Shown here: positions 48,901-61,500 of the stretch, piece after piece
Layout of the letters: every line of letters begins with the position of its first letter
Numbering within the stretch: position 1 is the stretch's first letter
Source: Diphasiastrum complanatum
Lineage: Eukaryota; Streptophyta; Lycopodiopsida; Lycopodiales; Lycopodiaceae
Direction of reading: 5' to 3'
DNA length: 64,000 nt
Assembly: GCA_029204225.1 (NCBI GenBank)
Contig: CM055114.1
Location: 16,573,502-16,637,501 of the forward strand
Translations under genes and position numbers: made by a program
The notes under the pieces: model-generated
Databases searched by the model: none
The model's input: the letters and a program-made list of their open reading frames with translations, nothing else
Told to the model about the DNA's origin: nothing

Positions 48901-49880
48901 TAGTTGCTCGTACACCAAAGGGGTTCACACCATCTGTTGCAAGACCAAATCTCACATTTCTTGACTCATTGGCATAGCTTGGAGACTCTTTGTTGATGTG
49001 TTTCCATGCAGTTGAATCTGAAGGTACACTCATCATCCCATCCGTAGAGGTATGGTGTGCATGCCAGTCCATAAGTTGTGCAAGAGATTTACAGCGAAAT
49101 AAACGTTGCAATCATGGAATTACTGGAAAATGTCGTAAAACTTTGCATGGAATTGTTGCCCCTTGCAAATCATCTCTATATCGAGGAGTATCACATTTGG
49201 GACATTTCTTGAGTGATTCGTACCTTCCTCGATATAAAATACAATCTTTTGGACATGCATGATATTGCTTGTAGTCCATCCCGATGTTAACATCTTCCGT
49301 GCCTCATCTCTTGTCTCAGGCATGACATTCCATTCTAGGAGAATTTTATTTTTCAATAGTCTGTACATGACAAAAGAAGTCATTGTAAAAAAAATATCAC
49401 TCGATGTCCAAATTGTAAATTTTGTTTCAAAGCAAAAATGACAAGTAGATGAAAAAAAATTTACTCAAATAATGATGTGAGGCTTTGGTCACTCCATCTA
49501 TATTTGGCTTGAAGATTTAATAGAAGTAGAGAAGTCGCCAAACGAGATGTCTTTGCTCCAGGATACAATGCGGTCTTTGATTCTTCTCGCAATTTTTTTT
49601 CTTCTTTAGACAAAAGTGCCTTGTCATCTTGTTCATTGTGTCTAGCTGCAATATTGTTCTCGTACATATCATCCAACATGTCTCCCATGACTTCAAATTC
49701 ATCATTCATTGGAAGCTCATTTTCATCGTTGGAACTTGTTTGCGAAGAAGTAGATCTAGATGAGCTAGATTCAGATGCATTAGTCTCTTGATTAATGTGC
49801 TCATCAATTTCCATCATCTCTTTTAAGCCTTGACATAGACGACGAGGTAATTGCTTTATATGTGGACCGTTGTATTGCAT
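45977..49880 (-). pseudogene. CACTA/EnSpm-type transposase gene, multi-exon, broken
   Basis: Minus strand, order as in plant CACTA transposases. Tnp2-type core: ALYPGAKTSRLATSLLLLNL (about 49570), LLEWNVMPETRDEARK (about 49320), then ESRNVRFGLATDGVNPFG and VNYYIPPWLSTKKGHIMLAL (48.75-49.11 kb), WAGFQTAGKNACFLCG (about 48460), LKSHDWLKMIQFIYPLSIRG (about 47850). DUF4218: GWLVHESLFYVTKIL (47.1-47.4 kb). A short exon DLEPLPKQCTIEWMHDTL (about 47000). DUF4216: FHVERIDNKRRTHDCGV and FDVKWFKV (46.34-46.76 kb). At least one intron is precise (about 47396-47500, GT-AG). Damage: frameshift near 49295, a stop near 49113, a stop in DUF4218 near 47550, and a frameshift in an A8 run near 46930. I found no CACTA terminal inverted repeats. 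Confidence 0.85.
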
Positions 49881-49969
49881 TCATCATCTACGTCGACCAT
49901 TACGAGGATTATTGTCTCCAACACTAAATGAGGATGAAGAATCCTATATATCAAAATAACAACAAGTAG

Positions 49970-50060
49970 GTTGAAACAATGCTTGATAAACATTTCCTCC
50001 CAATACTTGATAGATCTAAATGTTGCATATGAATATAGATTACCTCTTAGTTTAAAAAGT
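49970..50060 (-). pseudogene. Duplicated shard of the SET-domain C-terminus
   Basis: The frame reads SYATFRSIKYWEEMFIKHCF, a degraded copy of VCATRSIRFGEELFIKYSF about 360 bases upstream. It sits between the SET frame and the transposase. A 23-base word (GACGAATAATGCTCC...) is also duplicated between them at about 50131 and 50165. Confidence 0.6.
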
Positions 50061-50272
50061 ATGAACATACCAATGTATCTATTAGACAGATTCATCTTTT
50101 CAACTTGCTAACATTCAATGAACTCAAAGACGAATAATGCTCCTAACATTTAATCTAGGCAAATGACGAATAATGCTCCTAACATTTGACATATTTAATG
50201 ACACAAACCAAATACAATCAAGATGCATGGATTATACATCTCTACATATCAACAAAATTTAAATCATCACAT

Positions 50273-51031
50273 TTAACTTATTGTCTTTTGCAAACATTTG
50301 GGTAGAGGATGGTTGAAACTATACTTGATGAACAATTCCTCCCCAAACCTGATAGATCTAGTGGCACAGACCATTACATAAGTGCCCTTTACATTCCTAG
50401 TAAAATATTCCTCTTTTCCATTGGTGCGTTATTCAATATCACAATTTCTCAATAGAGGGTGGCCAATGGAACTATTTATATATGTAGCAATGTTTCCATG
50501 CACATCTGGACGTCCATCAATGTATGTACGATTTGCTCTTGAGATGTTGCCTCCTTGCATGTGTTGCTCCTCTAAAGAACAAGCATTTGAATTCAAGCCA
50601 TATACTTGCACCCTTCGTTGGTGACGACACAAAGCATGCCAATCACCCCAATTGTATTGAGGTCCTGCATATGGCATCAATGTCACAACACTATTTAAAG
50701 GGACCTCAATACTACTCAATGCAAAAAGGCCCAAACCAGCCTCAGGAAAGTGTTCACTAGGCATGATCATGTACATTCGACCCCAATACGTAAATGGTGT
50801 TCCATTTAATGGTAATGGTGATTGGAGTGGCCAACATGAATATCTACTTCTAATAATAGTTTTTACTAATGGTTGCAAGCTAGGTGGAAGAGAAAGGTCA
50901 CACAAAGAACCTAGAATGTCTTTTGACACATCAACAGTGCGTAGTAATTTGCAATTATCTTTCAAATTAGTCATAATACGTCCAAGACGTGTTCTCTTTT
51001 TTAAAGGGGTGGTCAAGTTTGTGGAATCCAC
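50273..51031 (-). pseudogene. SET-domain protein frame with one in-frame stop
   Basis: A single 253-codon frame starting MDSTNLTTPLKKRTRLGRIM, interrupted only by TAA at codon 201. SET motifs in order: PEAGLGLFALSSIEVPLNSV and YAGPQYNW (residues about 105-135), GNIATYINSSIG (about 181-192, the GN-ARxIN box), and after the stop CATRSIRFGEELFIKYSF (about 222-240, the GEEL box). SET domains usually methylate lysines on histones or other proteins using S-adenosylmethionine. Pre-SET cysteine clusters are absent. It lies about 1.1 kb upstream of, and on the same strand as, the CACTA-type transposase, so it may be cargo of that element. Confidence 0.7.
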
Positions 51032-52528
51032 GTGGAGTATCGTGAGGACTCATGTGCAACATCTAGGATAGGTGTGGTTGGGTGGTAAGAACATTCTAGA
51101 GATTTGGAGACATGGATTGAATCACAAGGCATTGATGAACTAATTATATCATGAAAGGGGTCATCTTCACCAAAAGGACCTTCACCAGTTCTACCCTAGT
51201 TTCATCATGATAGATGTACCTAATTCTGAGAAGTGTGGAATGAGGGTGGAGTCCTCCCTAGCTACATCCTCATTGATTGCATTCCAGGCTTTGCCGCCAC
51301 ATTTGTTGTTTGCAGAATAATTCTTATGCTATTGTGATAAGTGTTGGCCCAATGTTCTCAATAAAGAAGTCAAAGATAAGGCTCCAACACACATATTGTA
51401 GCAAAGGCCCATTTGAGCTACTAACACTATATAGTTTGTTTTATGTATGCCATTCACATTAATTCCTCCAGAAGCTCTTGTCCACCTCTTATCCTCCAAG
51501 GAAGAAACACACAACACCTATTATGTATGATGTGAGTGCACCCTATACTAGGGTACTATTTTTCCTCCTAGTTTGACTGAAGTCAAAAATTAAAGTTTAG
51601 ATCACTACAACACATTGGTTAGCTTGAATGAGTGCAATAATCATTCGAACTGATGGTGCAACAAGCTCACTCACATCCATCAATGTAGATTCCCCATCCA
51701 TAATCGTGATGGATGATGAAAATTATGAGTATGGAATCATTGGCATGAGGGTGTGGCCGACACAAATTTTGAGGAGTATCGAATCATTGGAATGAGGGTG
51801 TGGCCGGCCTACCTGCATCCACATTGATTACTTCCTTATTTTTGTTGCTATAGTTGTTGTTAGCAAACTAACATTGTAGTAAACCTCCATCTTGCTAACA
51901 ACATATAGTTTATTATACATATGCCCTTCACATTAATTCCTCTAAGATGCTCTCATCGACCTCTTATCCTCCAAGAAAGAAACAAACAAAATCTACTATA
52001 TACAATAAAGTATATTTCCTAAGGAGAGCATATATAACTATGGTTCATGGTGTAGGATGGCCCCACCTTTATCAAGGGTTTTGAATAATTTTGCAATTAA
52101 TCTCAAAGCACCCTCTACAATGGGGATGTGACTCTATCCTCTCCTATGTACTGTGGACATCTAGCAATATCACAATGGTGGTAGGAGTGAGAGCACATTC
52201 CAACAAGCATCTAGTAACCATGCTCATCATCCCATAGGTAGTTGTCCACATCTACCACCATCCAATCAGTCCCTGCCAATTCTAAGCCAAGGTTTTAGGC
52301 CTCACCAAGACGCTAATCATGATAATACGTGATGGGGCCCTCATTGCTTATGGGATTGACTCCGTGGTCAAGTATAACTAACTATGGTATGTTAAGGGCA
52401 TGACACATTGGTTAGCTAGAATGAGCATATTCCTCATTTGGACTAAGGCCATTGTCATCCACTCCTGTAGGATCCATAATCATGGTACATGTTAAAAAGA
52501 TTGCGCCTAGCCGGCACTGTCATTGTAG

Positions 52529-52540
52529 TTTAAATATAAG
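52529..52540 (+). promoter_or_regulatory. TATA-like box of P3
   Basis: TTTAAATATAAG about 145 bases before the P3 start codon, conserved with P1. Confidence 0.5.
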
Positions 52541-52616
52541 TTGTTTTCAAAGAGTCTCAATCACTAAGCAAATGCTTTGAAGATTAGGATAAGGTGTGCC
52601 CAGACCCTCACCCATA

Positions 52617-52640
52617 TCTCTCTCTCTCTCTCTCTGTCTC
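52617..52640 (+). repeat. CT microsatellite in the P3 leader
   Basis: About 24 bases of CT with one G interruption, between TATA-like box and ATG. The P1 equivalent is 55 bases. Confidence 0.9.
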
Positions 52641-52682
52641 CCGAGTCGTGTCACTCACCCCTCCCTCCACTAGTTGTAGATC

Positions 52683-53021
52683 ATGAACACCTTAAAGGTA
52701 CGCATCATGGTTTTCCTTATTGTGCTTGGAATGGCGGTCGTCCAAGGAGCTATACCCATCGAGCAAGATACAGCTTATGAAGGGAGACTGCTGCATTCTA
52801 TTGGATCATGTTTGTGTTTATTTCACTAATCTCTCTTTTCAGAAGCTATTCTAAACAATATTGGATGATCTTTCATTTTTTATGAGAGTCTGACTGTTGA
52901 TTTGCTCATTGATTATCCTCTTTGTTTGCCAGGTCAGACTTGCAGGGTAGAGGGGCTGAAATGCAATTTAGATCAACACGGCACGTTTTCAGGATGTGGG
53001 GGTCCACTTCCTAGTCATTAA
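52683..53021 (+). CDS. P3: secreted four-cysteine peptide, two exons
   Basis: Exon 1 52683-52809, GT-AG intron 52810-52932 (123 bases), exon 2 52933-53021; 71 residues, the same architecture as P1. Signal peptide residues 1-22, cysteines at 43, 46, 53 and 64, C-terminal GCGGPLPSH. Compared with P1 I count three amino-acid changes (V24I, G27E, A49E) and five silent changes, with no indel or stop and both splice sites kept. That excess of silent changes suggests that the protein has been under selection, though counts are small. Neighbours are transposon debris on both sides. Function unknown; a protease-inhibitor-like or defence/signalling peptide is a guess from the cysteine layout. Confidence 0.62.
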
Positions 53022-53140
53022 GATAACTCGGGCTGAAGATTTGTGTAGCTTCATGTGTGTCCATTTTAAGACGTCTCTCTCCTTGTGTAAAGGGATATTG
53101 TCCACCCATCATCAAGCAATACATTTGTGTGTTTAGTTAC

Positions 53141-53144
<4 letters not shown>

Positions 53145-53228
<84 letters not shown>
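53145..53228. repeat. (CT)n-(TA)n microsatellite
   Basis: CT to 53202, TA to 53228, downstream of P3; mirror of 20164-20255. Confidence 0.95.
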
Positions 53229-54914
53229 GCCTTCTGTGATCTGCAACACCTCATACAAGTCAAGCTGATTTATCTTGCTATGCTATTTATTACCAGTTCT
53301 TGACCATTTTAGTTAGAAAGATGATAGAGTACTTGATACATCAAAGATTACACATTCAACGATCTCATTATGAGAACGCAGATAAGCATCCCTTTTCTAA
53401 TTCAAGATGATGTTTTCACATGTGCATGAAAATTAAATAAATAGAGAATTTCCAACTCTTTCTATTTTTTTAACAAGATTGCCGCTTGCGGAACACCCTT
53501 GAACATTTGTCAAGAGTAATCTCCATGACATATCCATGTGAATGCCTTTTCTTACAGTCGACTAGATCATATGGGACGGCATACGATAACATTTCCTGCA
53601 TCGTGCAAAAAGTTGATTTATCGAACATAGCTCATCAGTCTTCATCAAACGCTACCATATGGTAAAACCTGAGTTCTTAAACGGCAGCTTAACTGAGTTC
53701 TTAAACGCCTAGAAATGTGGCAATCCAGTATCAAGGTTTACCATAAAACGGACCTTGCCAGAACACAATGTTAGATTGAGCAGGATGGCTGCTGATCTTG
53801 TCAAACATGCAGCCCAATCAAGGTAACACTTCACTGCTGCACGAATGAAAACGGGTACTGAACCATTGCTCTCAAATTAGACCAAGTAAAAGCAAAAGCC
53901 AGCAATGCTCTCCTGTGATCTCCCATTTCCCATCTAGACACAAAGTCAAATATAATTTAAAGACTTGCAAAGGGTGATATCAGCCGACTAGTGTCTCTGC
54001 TCCATTTCCTGTACATGTGATGAATGAATGTTGAGACAGAAGTTTGTGCGGCATAAAGCAAGGAAAAACTCGTATAGAGGGAAAGAGGGCACAATAATTG
54101 CTACATAGAACGAGCCAATACGCATTTGACATGTGGAAGAGGGTGCTCAATAGCCAATAGCATGTTGCCAACAGATATCTGACAGTTGGAATGCAGATTC
54201 GTTGCCTTGTAGAAGGAAAAACAATCGTATGAAGGATGACTGAGGTTCGCTGGCCTGCAAAGGAAGAAACTATAATGTGCTGCTAGAAACCGCCCACTGA
54301 CTGTCGCTAGAGGTAAAAGACATAAGAAATGCCTTGTAAACACTGGTGTGTTGAAGAAACGCCTGCTAACTGTTTGTAAGCCATCTGAAAACTAGCTTTA
54401 GATTGCGTTGGAGGCTGCCGCAGATCGTTGGAAACTTGTCTGAATCATCCCTAGATTCTGCCCTATCTGTCTCAGAAGTATGTGTTGGAGGGCCAGACAA
54501 ATACTCGCTGGCCATGGCTGAAACATTCACAACTGTCGCACCCTGGCCTCCTTTCGATAAGAGAGAAAATGAGAGCCTTATGACTTGTTTTTGCCTTCGA
54601 AGAGAGAGTATTGTCTTGATTTGATAAAAGAGAACCTTTGATATAATGGTAATGCCTCTAAGACCAAGCATCTTGCATCGGTAAAGTGCTTGAGGAACCA
54701 AATGCTAGGCCTTGATTTAGATGTGGCTTTAACAAAGAAATGCAATCTTAAACGATAATACAGTAATGTATTCTGATAGATGCCTTAGACACTATAAGTG
54801 CTTTGTAGAAACCCAATTAGTGCCCATTACTTACTATCTTTGATGAGTACGACTGTAGGCTTTTGAGAACAATACCATAGAATTAAGTTTCACAAGAAAG
54901 CCTTTAAAAATATA

Positions 54915-55480
54915 CATAGATATATCACTTAATATAGTTTAAATGTATCCTATGCACTACAGCGACCTGAATATTCTTGTAAATGTATTCGATTGGCTTT
55001 GCAAAAAGCTTTGAACTCGGTGGAGATAAACTCTCCCCTCCATTTGTGCGTAGAGCCTTGATCTTCCTCTGGGTATGGTTTTCTACAGACGCCTTGAACT
55101 GCTTGAGGAACTTGAATGCTTCGAATTTATTCTTCATATAGTAGTAGCAGTCCTTCGAGAGAAGTCATCGATGAAGGTTAGAAAATAGAGAGCTCCCCCT
55201 ATGGAAGCAGTCTGCATCGGGCCACAAATGTCGCTATGTACAAGGTCAAGCAATCCCTTTGATGTATGAACTGAGTCTAAAATGAAGGGACTTCTAGCAT
55301 GCTAGTTGATAATAAAGCTTTCGCATGGAGAAGTTGGCTTGCTGACAGAAGGCAGATCTTGTACTAGACTCTGAGCTGACATTTGCTTAATATTGTTGAA
55401 GTTAAGATGGCCAAGTCTGAAATGCCATAGCATATCAATTGATCCAGAATTGGTTGTGTGAAGTCCATCTTTTTCTCTAC
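54915..55480 (-). pseudogene. Copia integrase relic (mirror of 10795-11290)
   Basis: Minus strand: MKNKFEAFKFLKQFKASVEN and KIKALRTNGGES (the integrase core with RTNGGE where SDxGGE is expected), plus the pre-integrase remnant further right. Many stops. Confidence 0.75.
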
Positions 55481-55640
55481 CTTCAGTTTAAAGGCACCTT
55501 CGGCTTTTTCGTCTTTTTTGTTGCCTTCAGTCTAAGGGCACCTTCGGGATCTACATACCTTCAATCCAAGGGCACCTTCGGGATCTGCATACCTTCAGTC
55601 TAAGGGCACCTTTGGATTTTTCAGGTCTTTCGTGTTTTTG
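55480..55640. repeat. Minisatellite with GGCACCTTCGG core
   Basis: About four 33-base units, as at 34650-34800. Confidence 0.85.
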
Positions 55641-55659
55641 CTACATTGGTAGACCGATG

Positions 55660-56088
55660 TCGCCAACTTATCATCAACCCTAAAACAACTGGACGAACAA
55701 ATAAACCCAAGGGCAGTTACCAACTTTGTACATACACAAAACTGGAGTAAATGGCAATTAAGGCTTGTAAGATATTTGTCTCTCGACACTTGTAAATATA
55801 TATACTAGCTGAATCAAGCTATGTAAGGGCTAAGCATCTTCTTTTTCCAATCATATTTATCTGTAGCCAATGTTATCACGCTTAGCAAGTTGAAGTTATT
55901 ACTTCAAGCCATTGTACTCACCGTTGATATTAATCAGAGTGCAATTTTTGTCTCACTACTGTATTGTTCATTTGTGCAATTTTGTATGAATAACTTGTCT
56001 TGAATATTTCTGCTGCTAATTGTTGCATTTCTGTTCCTACATGCCTATGCTCAAAGCCTTGAGCTTCCCTGCTGCTCATCCCCACATT
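55660..56088 (+). repeat. LTR-like repeat (G family)
   Basis: Direct copy of 34810-35247; ends ATCCCCACA. Not followed by a primer site. Confidence 0.65.
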
Positions 56089-56163
56089 TTACGACAATTT
56101 AGTCAAATTTGGTCATATTTGCTCATTTGGCAATTGAGGGAGTTTGGTAGATTCAAATTTGAA

Positions 56164-56838
56164 TGTTGGAGACATTGAATCTAGTCCACATTATTGGTAG
56201 GGTTTTTGATATGGAGGGAAACCAAGATCATATATGAGACATGGATCTGTTATATATAGTTGTACACACGTGGGAATAGAAGCATTCTCTGTCTCTCATC
56301 TCATGAGTTCTCTTGGGTTCATCTATCCGTTGGTGCACTATATTGGTGATATCTTGCAATCTTGTGTGTAGAATGCATATATTATGCTATATTCGGATCC
56401 ACACGTGTGAAATACAGTAGCTTATTATTAAAAAATTTATTTCTTCTTATGTTTCACGTTTGATCAAGTTCTTATTGATTTTGTATCTCTTTCAAGTTTG
56501 TATCATTAGTGAGACATGGATTTGCTATATATAGTTGTACACACATGGGAATAGAAGCATTTTCTCTCTCTCATCTCATTTCATGCTTATACATGAGTTC
56601 TCTTGGGTTCATCTATCCATTGGTGCACTATATTGGTAATATCTTGCAATCTTGTGTGTAGAATGCCCATATTATGCTATGTTCAGATCCATACATGTGA
56701 AATACAGTAGCTTATTGTTTTTGTACAGACACAAAATTCATTTCATCTCATGTTTGATGTTTGATCAAGTTCTTATTGAGTTTGTATCTCTTTCATTAAG
56801 TAGATGCTGATTTTTCATGATGCAAATCATATAGGTTG
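56164..56838 (+). repeat. Cop-B1-type LTR, truncated
   Basis: Starts TGTTGGAGACATTG, two TATA-bearing tandem units, cut at GGTTG where a Cop-A-type LTR begins. Confidence 0.75.
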
Positions 56839-57913
56839 TGACAAAATTTCCAGAATTTACACGTGTGGGGAATGTCCACAAGAGTGACTGATCTTAATTA
56901 AGCTTTGTGATTGGCACTATAACCTGATTCTAGATTGATCAACAAGATGTAGTTTAGAAGAAATGGCTAATTCACAATCTAGCATGCTAATCAACATAAT
57001 ATAATAGCAATGAATCAAAGAATGAATAAAAGTATAAGATTTCAGTGTATGAGCATTAGCCTCAACATGAGTTAGAGAGAGAGAGCTAGAGAGATAACAA
57101 GCAATATTGGTTTAGATCCAAAATGGCATGAGATAGCTACAAAACTTTGGTTCTTCATCATTGATTGTGTGGCTCTAGAGCTACACATATTTATGGAGTT
57201 TGTGGTAGCTCGAGGTAGAACCACATCTATCCATTCCAAAATGACATCTAAAGTGACATCTACACTTTGTGCATGCCTTGCATGTCACTATGGATCACTT
57301 ACAATTAATGCATGTGACTTGCCACGAGTTTCTACAAGCATAATCATACTAATTCTATGTCTACAAACTATATGCAAGTTGCATTTATCAAACTAGATAA
57401 TACATAACCATGTAGCTCGAGTTCTATGTAGGCCAAACTTGGCATTTTGCATTAATGAGCTACATACTTGCATGGTACAACATTTGTAGCAAACCAAGAA
57501 ATCAATATGGATTGTTTTTCAATTTTAACACTCCTCCTAAAAATGATCTATATTGATTTGAACATGGATCTTTGTATAACTCCAAGGTTGGCTCTATGCT
57601 TGTTGAAGGAACTTTTGCTCAAAGGTTTGGTGAGCATATCAGCATTGCAAGATGTTGTGTCAATGTGCTCCAATTTGATTTCACCTCCAATGAGCTTCTC
57701 TCTCACAAAGTGATGTGCAACTTCGATATGCTTGCTCCTTGCATGGAATATTGGGTTGTTGGCAAGGGCTTGAGTTGAAATGTTGTCACACATGATCATA
57801 GGTATATCTTCTTCCATAATTATCTTTAGCTCCACTAGTAACCTCTTGATCCAAAGCACTTCCTTTGTTGTTGTAGTGAGCGCCTTGTACTCAACTTCAC
57901 ATGATGAGAGTGA
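56839..57913 (-). mobile_element. Cop-A2: 3' end of a Cop-A-type element
   Basis: An LTR at 56839-57530 (692 bases, about 100 bases shorter than that of Cop-A through one internal deletion) and the end of RNase H (57548-57913: CDNISTQALANNPIFHARSK, KSSFNKHRANLGV). The pol is cut at 57913 by the Cop-C LTR. Confidence 0.85.
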
Positions 57914-58568
57914 TGTGAAAAATACAGATCCTAAGTGGATCTAAACTCCAAGATCATTGGCTTGAATGCTTGCACTCCAAACTACATAAGCTAGGAATTG
58001 GCAACACATTCTATGCTACCTAGAATGCAAAGAACTTGATCAAAAAGCATTTATCACAAATGGAAACTTCCATAAACATCAAGTGCGGCCCAAAATAGCA
58101 TTATACAGTCCATAATACATCAGCCTACCACTTTTGGAAAGCACCTAAGATCATACACAATAGCTTGAAGACAATACACACAACAATGCTCTCAATGGAG
58201 GAAGAAACAATGACAATGATCTATTGATCTCAATGAAGCATACAAAAGGTTTCTCCAACCTGTTCTCCACGACTTCCCTACTATTTATGGATGAGGAAGA
58301 TGACTCTCTCTCCTCTCTCTAGAAGGTACTTGACCCTAGATATTCCCTATATAGGAAAAATAGCTAAAAATGGCTTATATGACCAAAATACATCAAAATG
58401 GTCTCATTTTGAAGGGTATGAAGTTTGACACTTCATCATACTGAAAAAATACAGTAAATAAAAACATTGTGGCCTGGTTCACACGTGTGAAACTCCAGAA
58501 CCAAAACTATTTACAATTTTAGCCAATTTAGGCCTCAAACTAGCTAGGAAATGTTGACAATTTTCACA
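57914..58568 (-). repeat. Cop-C 3' LTR
   Basis: 655 bases, preceded (minus strand) by polypurine GAAGAGGGAG. It carries CACACGTGTG at 58480-58489. The gag-pol stop codon TGA is formed by its first bases. Confidence 0.85.
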
Positions 58569-61500
58569 CTCCCTCTTCAACATTGGATGCTAGTTTCAAC
58601 ATAGTCTTTGAGCACATTCCAAGATTAGATCTATGCATTAAATATAGGTCCTTTCCCAATGGTTTGGTGAAGATATCAGCCACACACTCCTTTGAAGAGA
58701 CATGTTGAAGCTCCACCTCTTTGGCAATGACTTGATCTCTCATAAAATGGTGAGCAATCTCAATGTGCTTGCTCCTTGCATGAAAAACAGGATTGCTTGC
58801 CAAGCTTTGGGCTGAAAGGTTATCACAAAGTATGATTGGAGTCTTCTCTGGTTCCAGCAAGTGAAGATCCAATAACATCCTCTTGATCCAAAGAATCTCC
58901 TTGGTGCATGTTGTTAATGCCTTGTACTCGGCTTCGGTGGAAGATAGAGAGATAGTTGGTTGCTTCTTTGATAGCCATGAGACCACTCCATCTCCAAGAT
59001 AGATTGCAAAGGCACTTGTTGACTTCCTATCCATTTGATCACCTGCAAAATCTGAATCTGAAAATCCACAAAGGTTAGGTGTAGTACCTCCATACAAGAT
59101 GCCAAAATCTCTAGATCCCGAGATGTATCTAAGTACTCTCTTTCCTAGCTTCCAATGAGCCTCACTAGGATCTTGCATAAATTGACTTAGTTTACCAACC
59201 ACAAAGCTTAGATCAGGTCTTGTGATGGTTAACCATATAAGAGATCCTATTAGCTTTCTATAGAGAGTAATGTCCTTGAAGGATCTTTCATTACTTCTTG
59301 TAGTTAGCTTTACATTTGATTCCATAGGAGTAGAAACAACTTTACAATCTTCCATATGAAACCTTTTTAGAATAGAGTTAACATACTTTTCTTGACATAT
59401 GAATGTAGATTTAGAAGTTCTAATAATCTCTATTCCTAAGATATAATGAAGTTTACCAAGATCTTGAATTTCAAACTCTCTTTTGAGTGCCATCTTGATT
59501 TCATCTATATCTAGATTGTTACCACCACTTAAGATAATGTCATCAACATAGATCAAAAGTAAAGTGATATCATTTTCATTCAATCTAAAGTAGAGAGAAT
59601 GATCATACTCACTCATAACAAAGTTTTGAGAAAGTAAGAAGGAATTGAGCTTAGCATACCAACTCCTTGGTGCTTGCTTTAGCCCATACAAACTCTTTTG
59701 GAGATAGCACACATGATTAGGCTCATCATGTGAAACATAGCCCTCGGGTTGCTCCATGTAAATATCTTCTTCAAGATCACCATTCAAGAAGGCATTAGTA
59801 ACATCCATTTGCCACATATCCCAATCATAAAGAGTTGCAAGAGAGATTAGGATTCGAATAGTTACCATCTTTGCCACGGGTGCAAAGGTCTCATCATAGT
59901 CAATACCATATTCTTGAGCATACCCCTTTGCCACCAACCTTGCCTTGTACTTGTTGATTGATCCATCTTGATTTGTCTTGATCTTGAAGATCCACTTACA
60001 ACCAATTGCCTTCTTGTCCTTTGGAAGCTTTACCAACCTCCATGTGTTGCTTTTGATGAGTGCTTGATGCTCATGATCCATGGCTTGGATCCATTCCTTC
60101 TTTTGAATTGCTTCACCTACACAAGTTGGTTCATCAAAAGAGGTAAGAAAAGCAAAGTTAGAGTTGTCCACCACTTGCTTTCCTTTTTCATCATAGGTTA
60201 GCCTTGATGGCTTAGCCCTTTGCCTTTGAGTCTTCCTTGAAGTTTGCTTTGGAGTGGCATCTCCATCTTCATCCAAGACATCTTGCACATCATGATGATT
60301 AGTAGGCACATCAACATCAACATCAACAACATTGGAAACATTCTCTTCATGAAAGATGACATCCCTACTTATGACAACTTTCTTTGTAGAAGGAATGTAC
60401 ACTTTGTAAGCCTTGCTTACTTCACTATAGCCAACAAACACACCCTTCTTTGATGAAGGATCTTCTTTAGTTCTATCATCAAGTGTGATATTGACAAAAC
60501 ATGTACATCCAAAGATCCTACAATGCTTGACACTCGGCCTTCTACCATAAAGAACCTCATGAGGAGTTTTACCATCCAAGGAAGCACTTGTCCATCTATT
60601 ACATAGATAGTTAGCACATGCTAAAGCTTCCCCCCAAAAAGACTTAGCAAGATTAGCATGTAGTCTCATTGCCTTGGCACATTCACAAAGGGTTCTATTC
60701 TTCCTCTCGGCCACTCCATTCTGTTGTGGAGTCCTAGGACTAGACATCTCCCTCTTAATCCCATGTGCTATACAAAAGTCTTTGAACCTATTTGAGGTGT
60801 ATTCCCCTCCATTATTAGATCTTAAGCATTTGATCTTTGTATTGAATTGGTTTTCCATTTCATTCTTGAACTTGACAAATGCAGCAAACACTTCATCCTT
60901 ACTTTTAAGAAGATAGATCCAAGTATACCTACTAAAGTCATCAATGAAAGTTGCATACATCTTTGCCCCACCATTGCTAGTTGTACTAGAAGAATGAATA
61001 TCAGAATGCACAAGTTGAAAAGCTTCTTTAGATCTAGAAGTAGATCTAGAATAAGCAAGTCTATGAGATTTGGACAAGGCACAATGTTCACAAACACTAT
61101 TGTTTGCAACAAGACTTTTAGGGAGACCAAGAACAAGCTCTTTCTTTGCCATTACCTCCAAAGATTTGAAGTTGGGATGGCCCAACCTCTTGTGCCAAAC
61201 TTCTTGGTTTGTCAATTGCTCCCTAGCCATACGTCCTTCATGATTAGAGATCACACATGCATCAAGCTTGAAAAGTTTACCATGCCTCCTACCTTGAGCA
61301 ATCAAGGATCCACATTTACTTATCAAACATGCATCTCCAATGAACTCCACATCAAGTCCTTTGTCAATCATTTGACTTACACTAAGCAAATTCTTAGTGA
61401 TTGAAGGAATGTACAAAACATTTTCAAGATTTGCTTTCCTATTTGTTGAAAGGGAAATAGGAATAGTGCCTATGCCTTTGATGTCACATTGACCATCATT

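Larger units (their letters stand above)
51168..57190. repeat. Right copy of the large inverted duplication
   Basis: Reverse complement of 9035-14000 joined to 19428-22310. The left side has extra DNA at about 11290-12990 and 13918-19427, or these parts were lost here. The copy includes peptide gene P3, Copia integrase debris, minisatellite, G-type and B1-type LTRs and a Cop-A-type LTR. Confidence 0.85.

Noticed and set aside
45977-51168. Exact CACTA element boundaries
   Set aside because: I looked for CACTA-type terminal inverted repeats on both sides and found none that pair, so I give no element limits.
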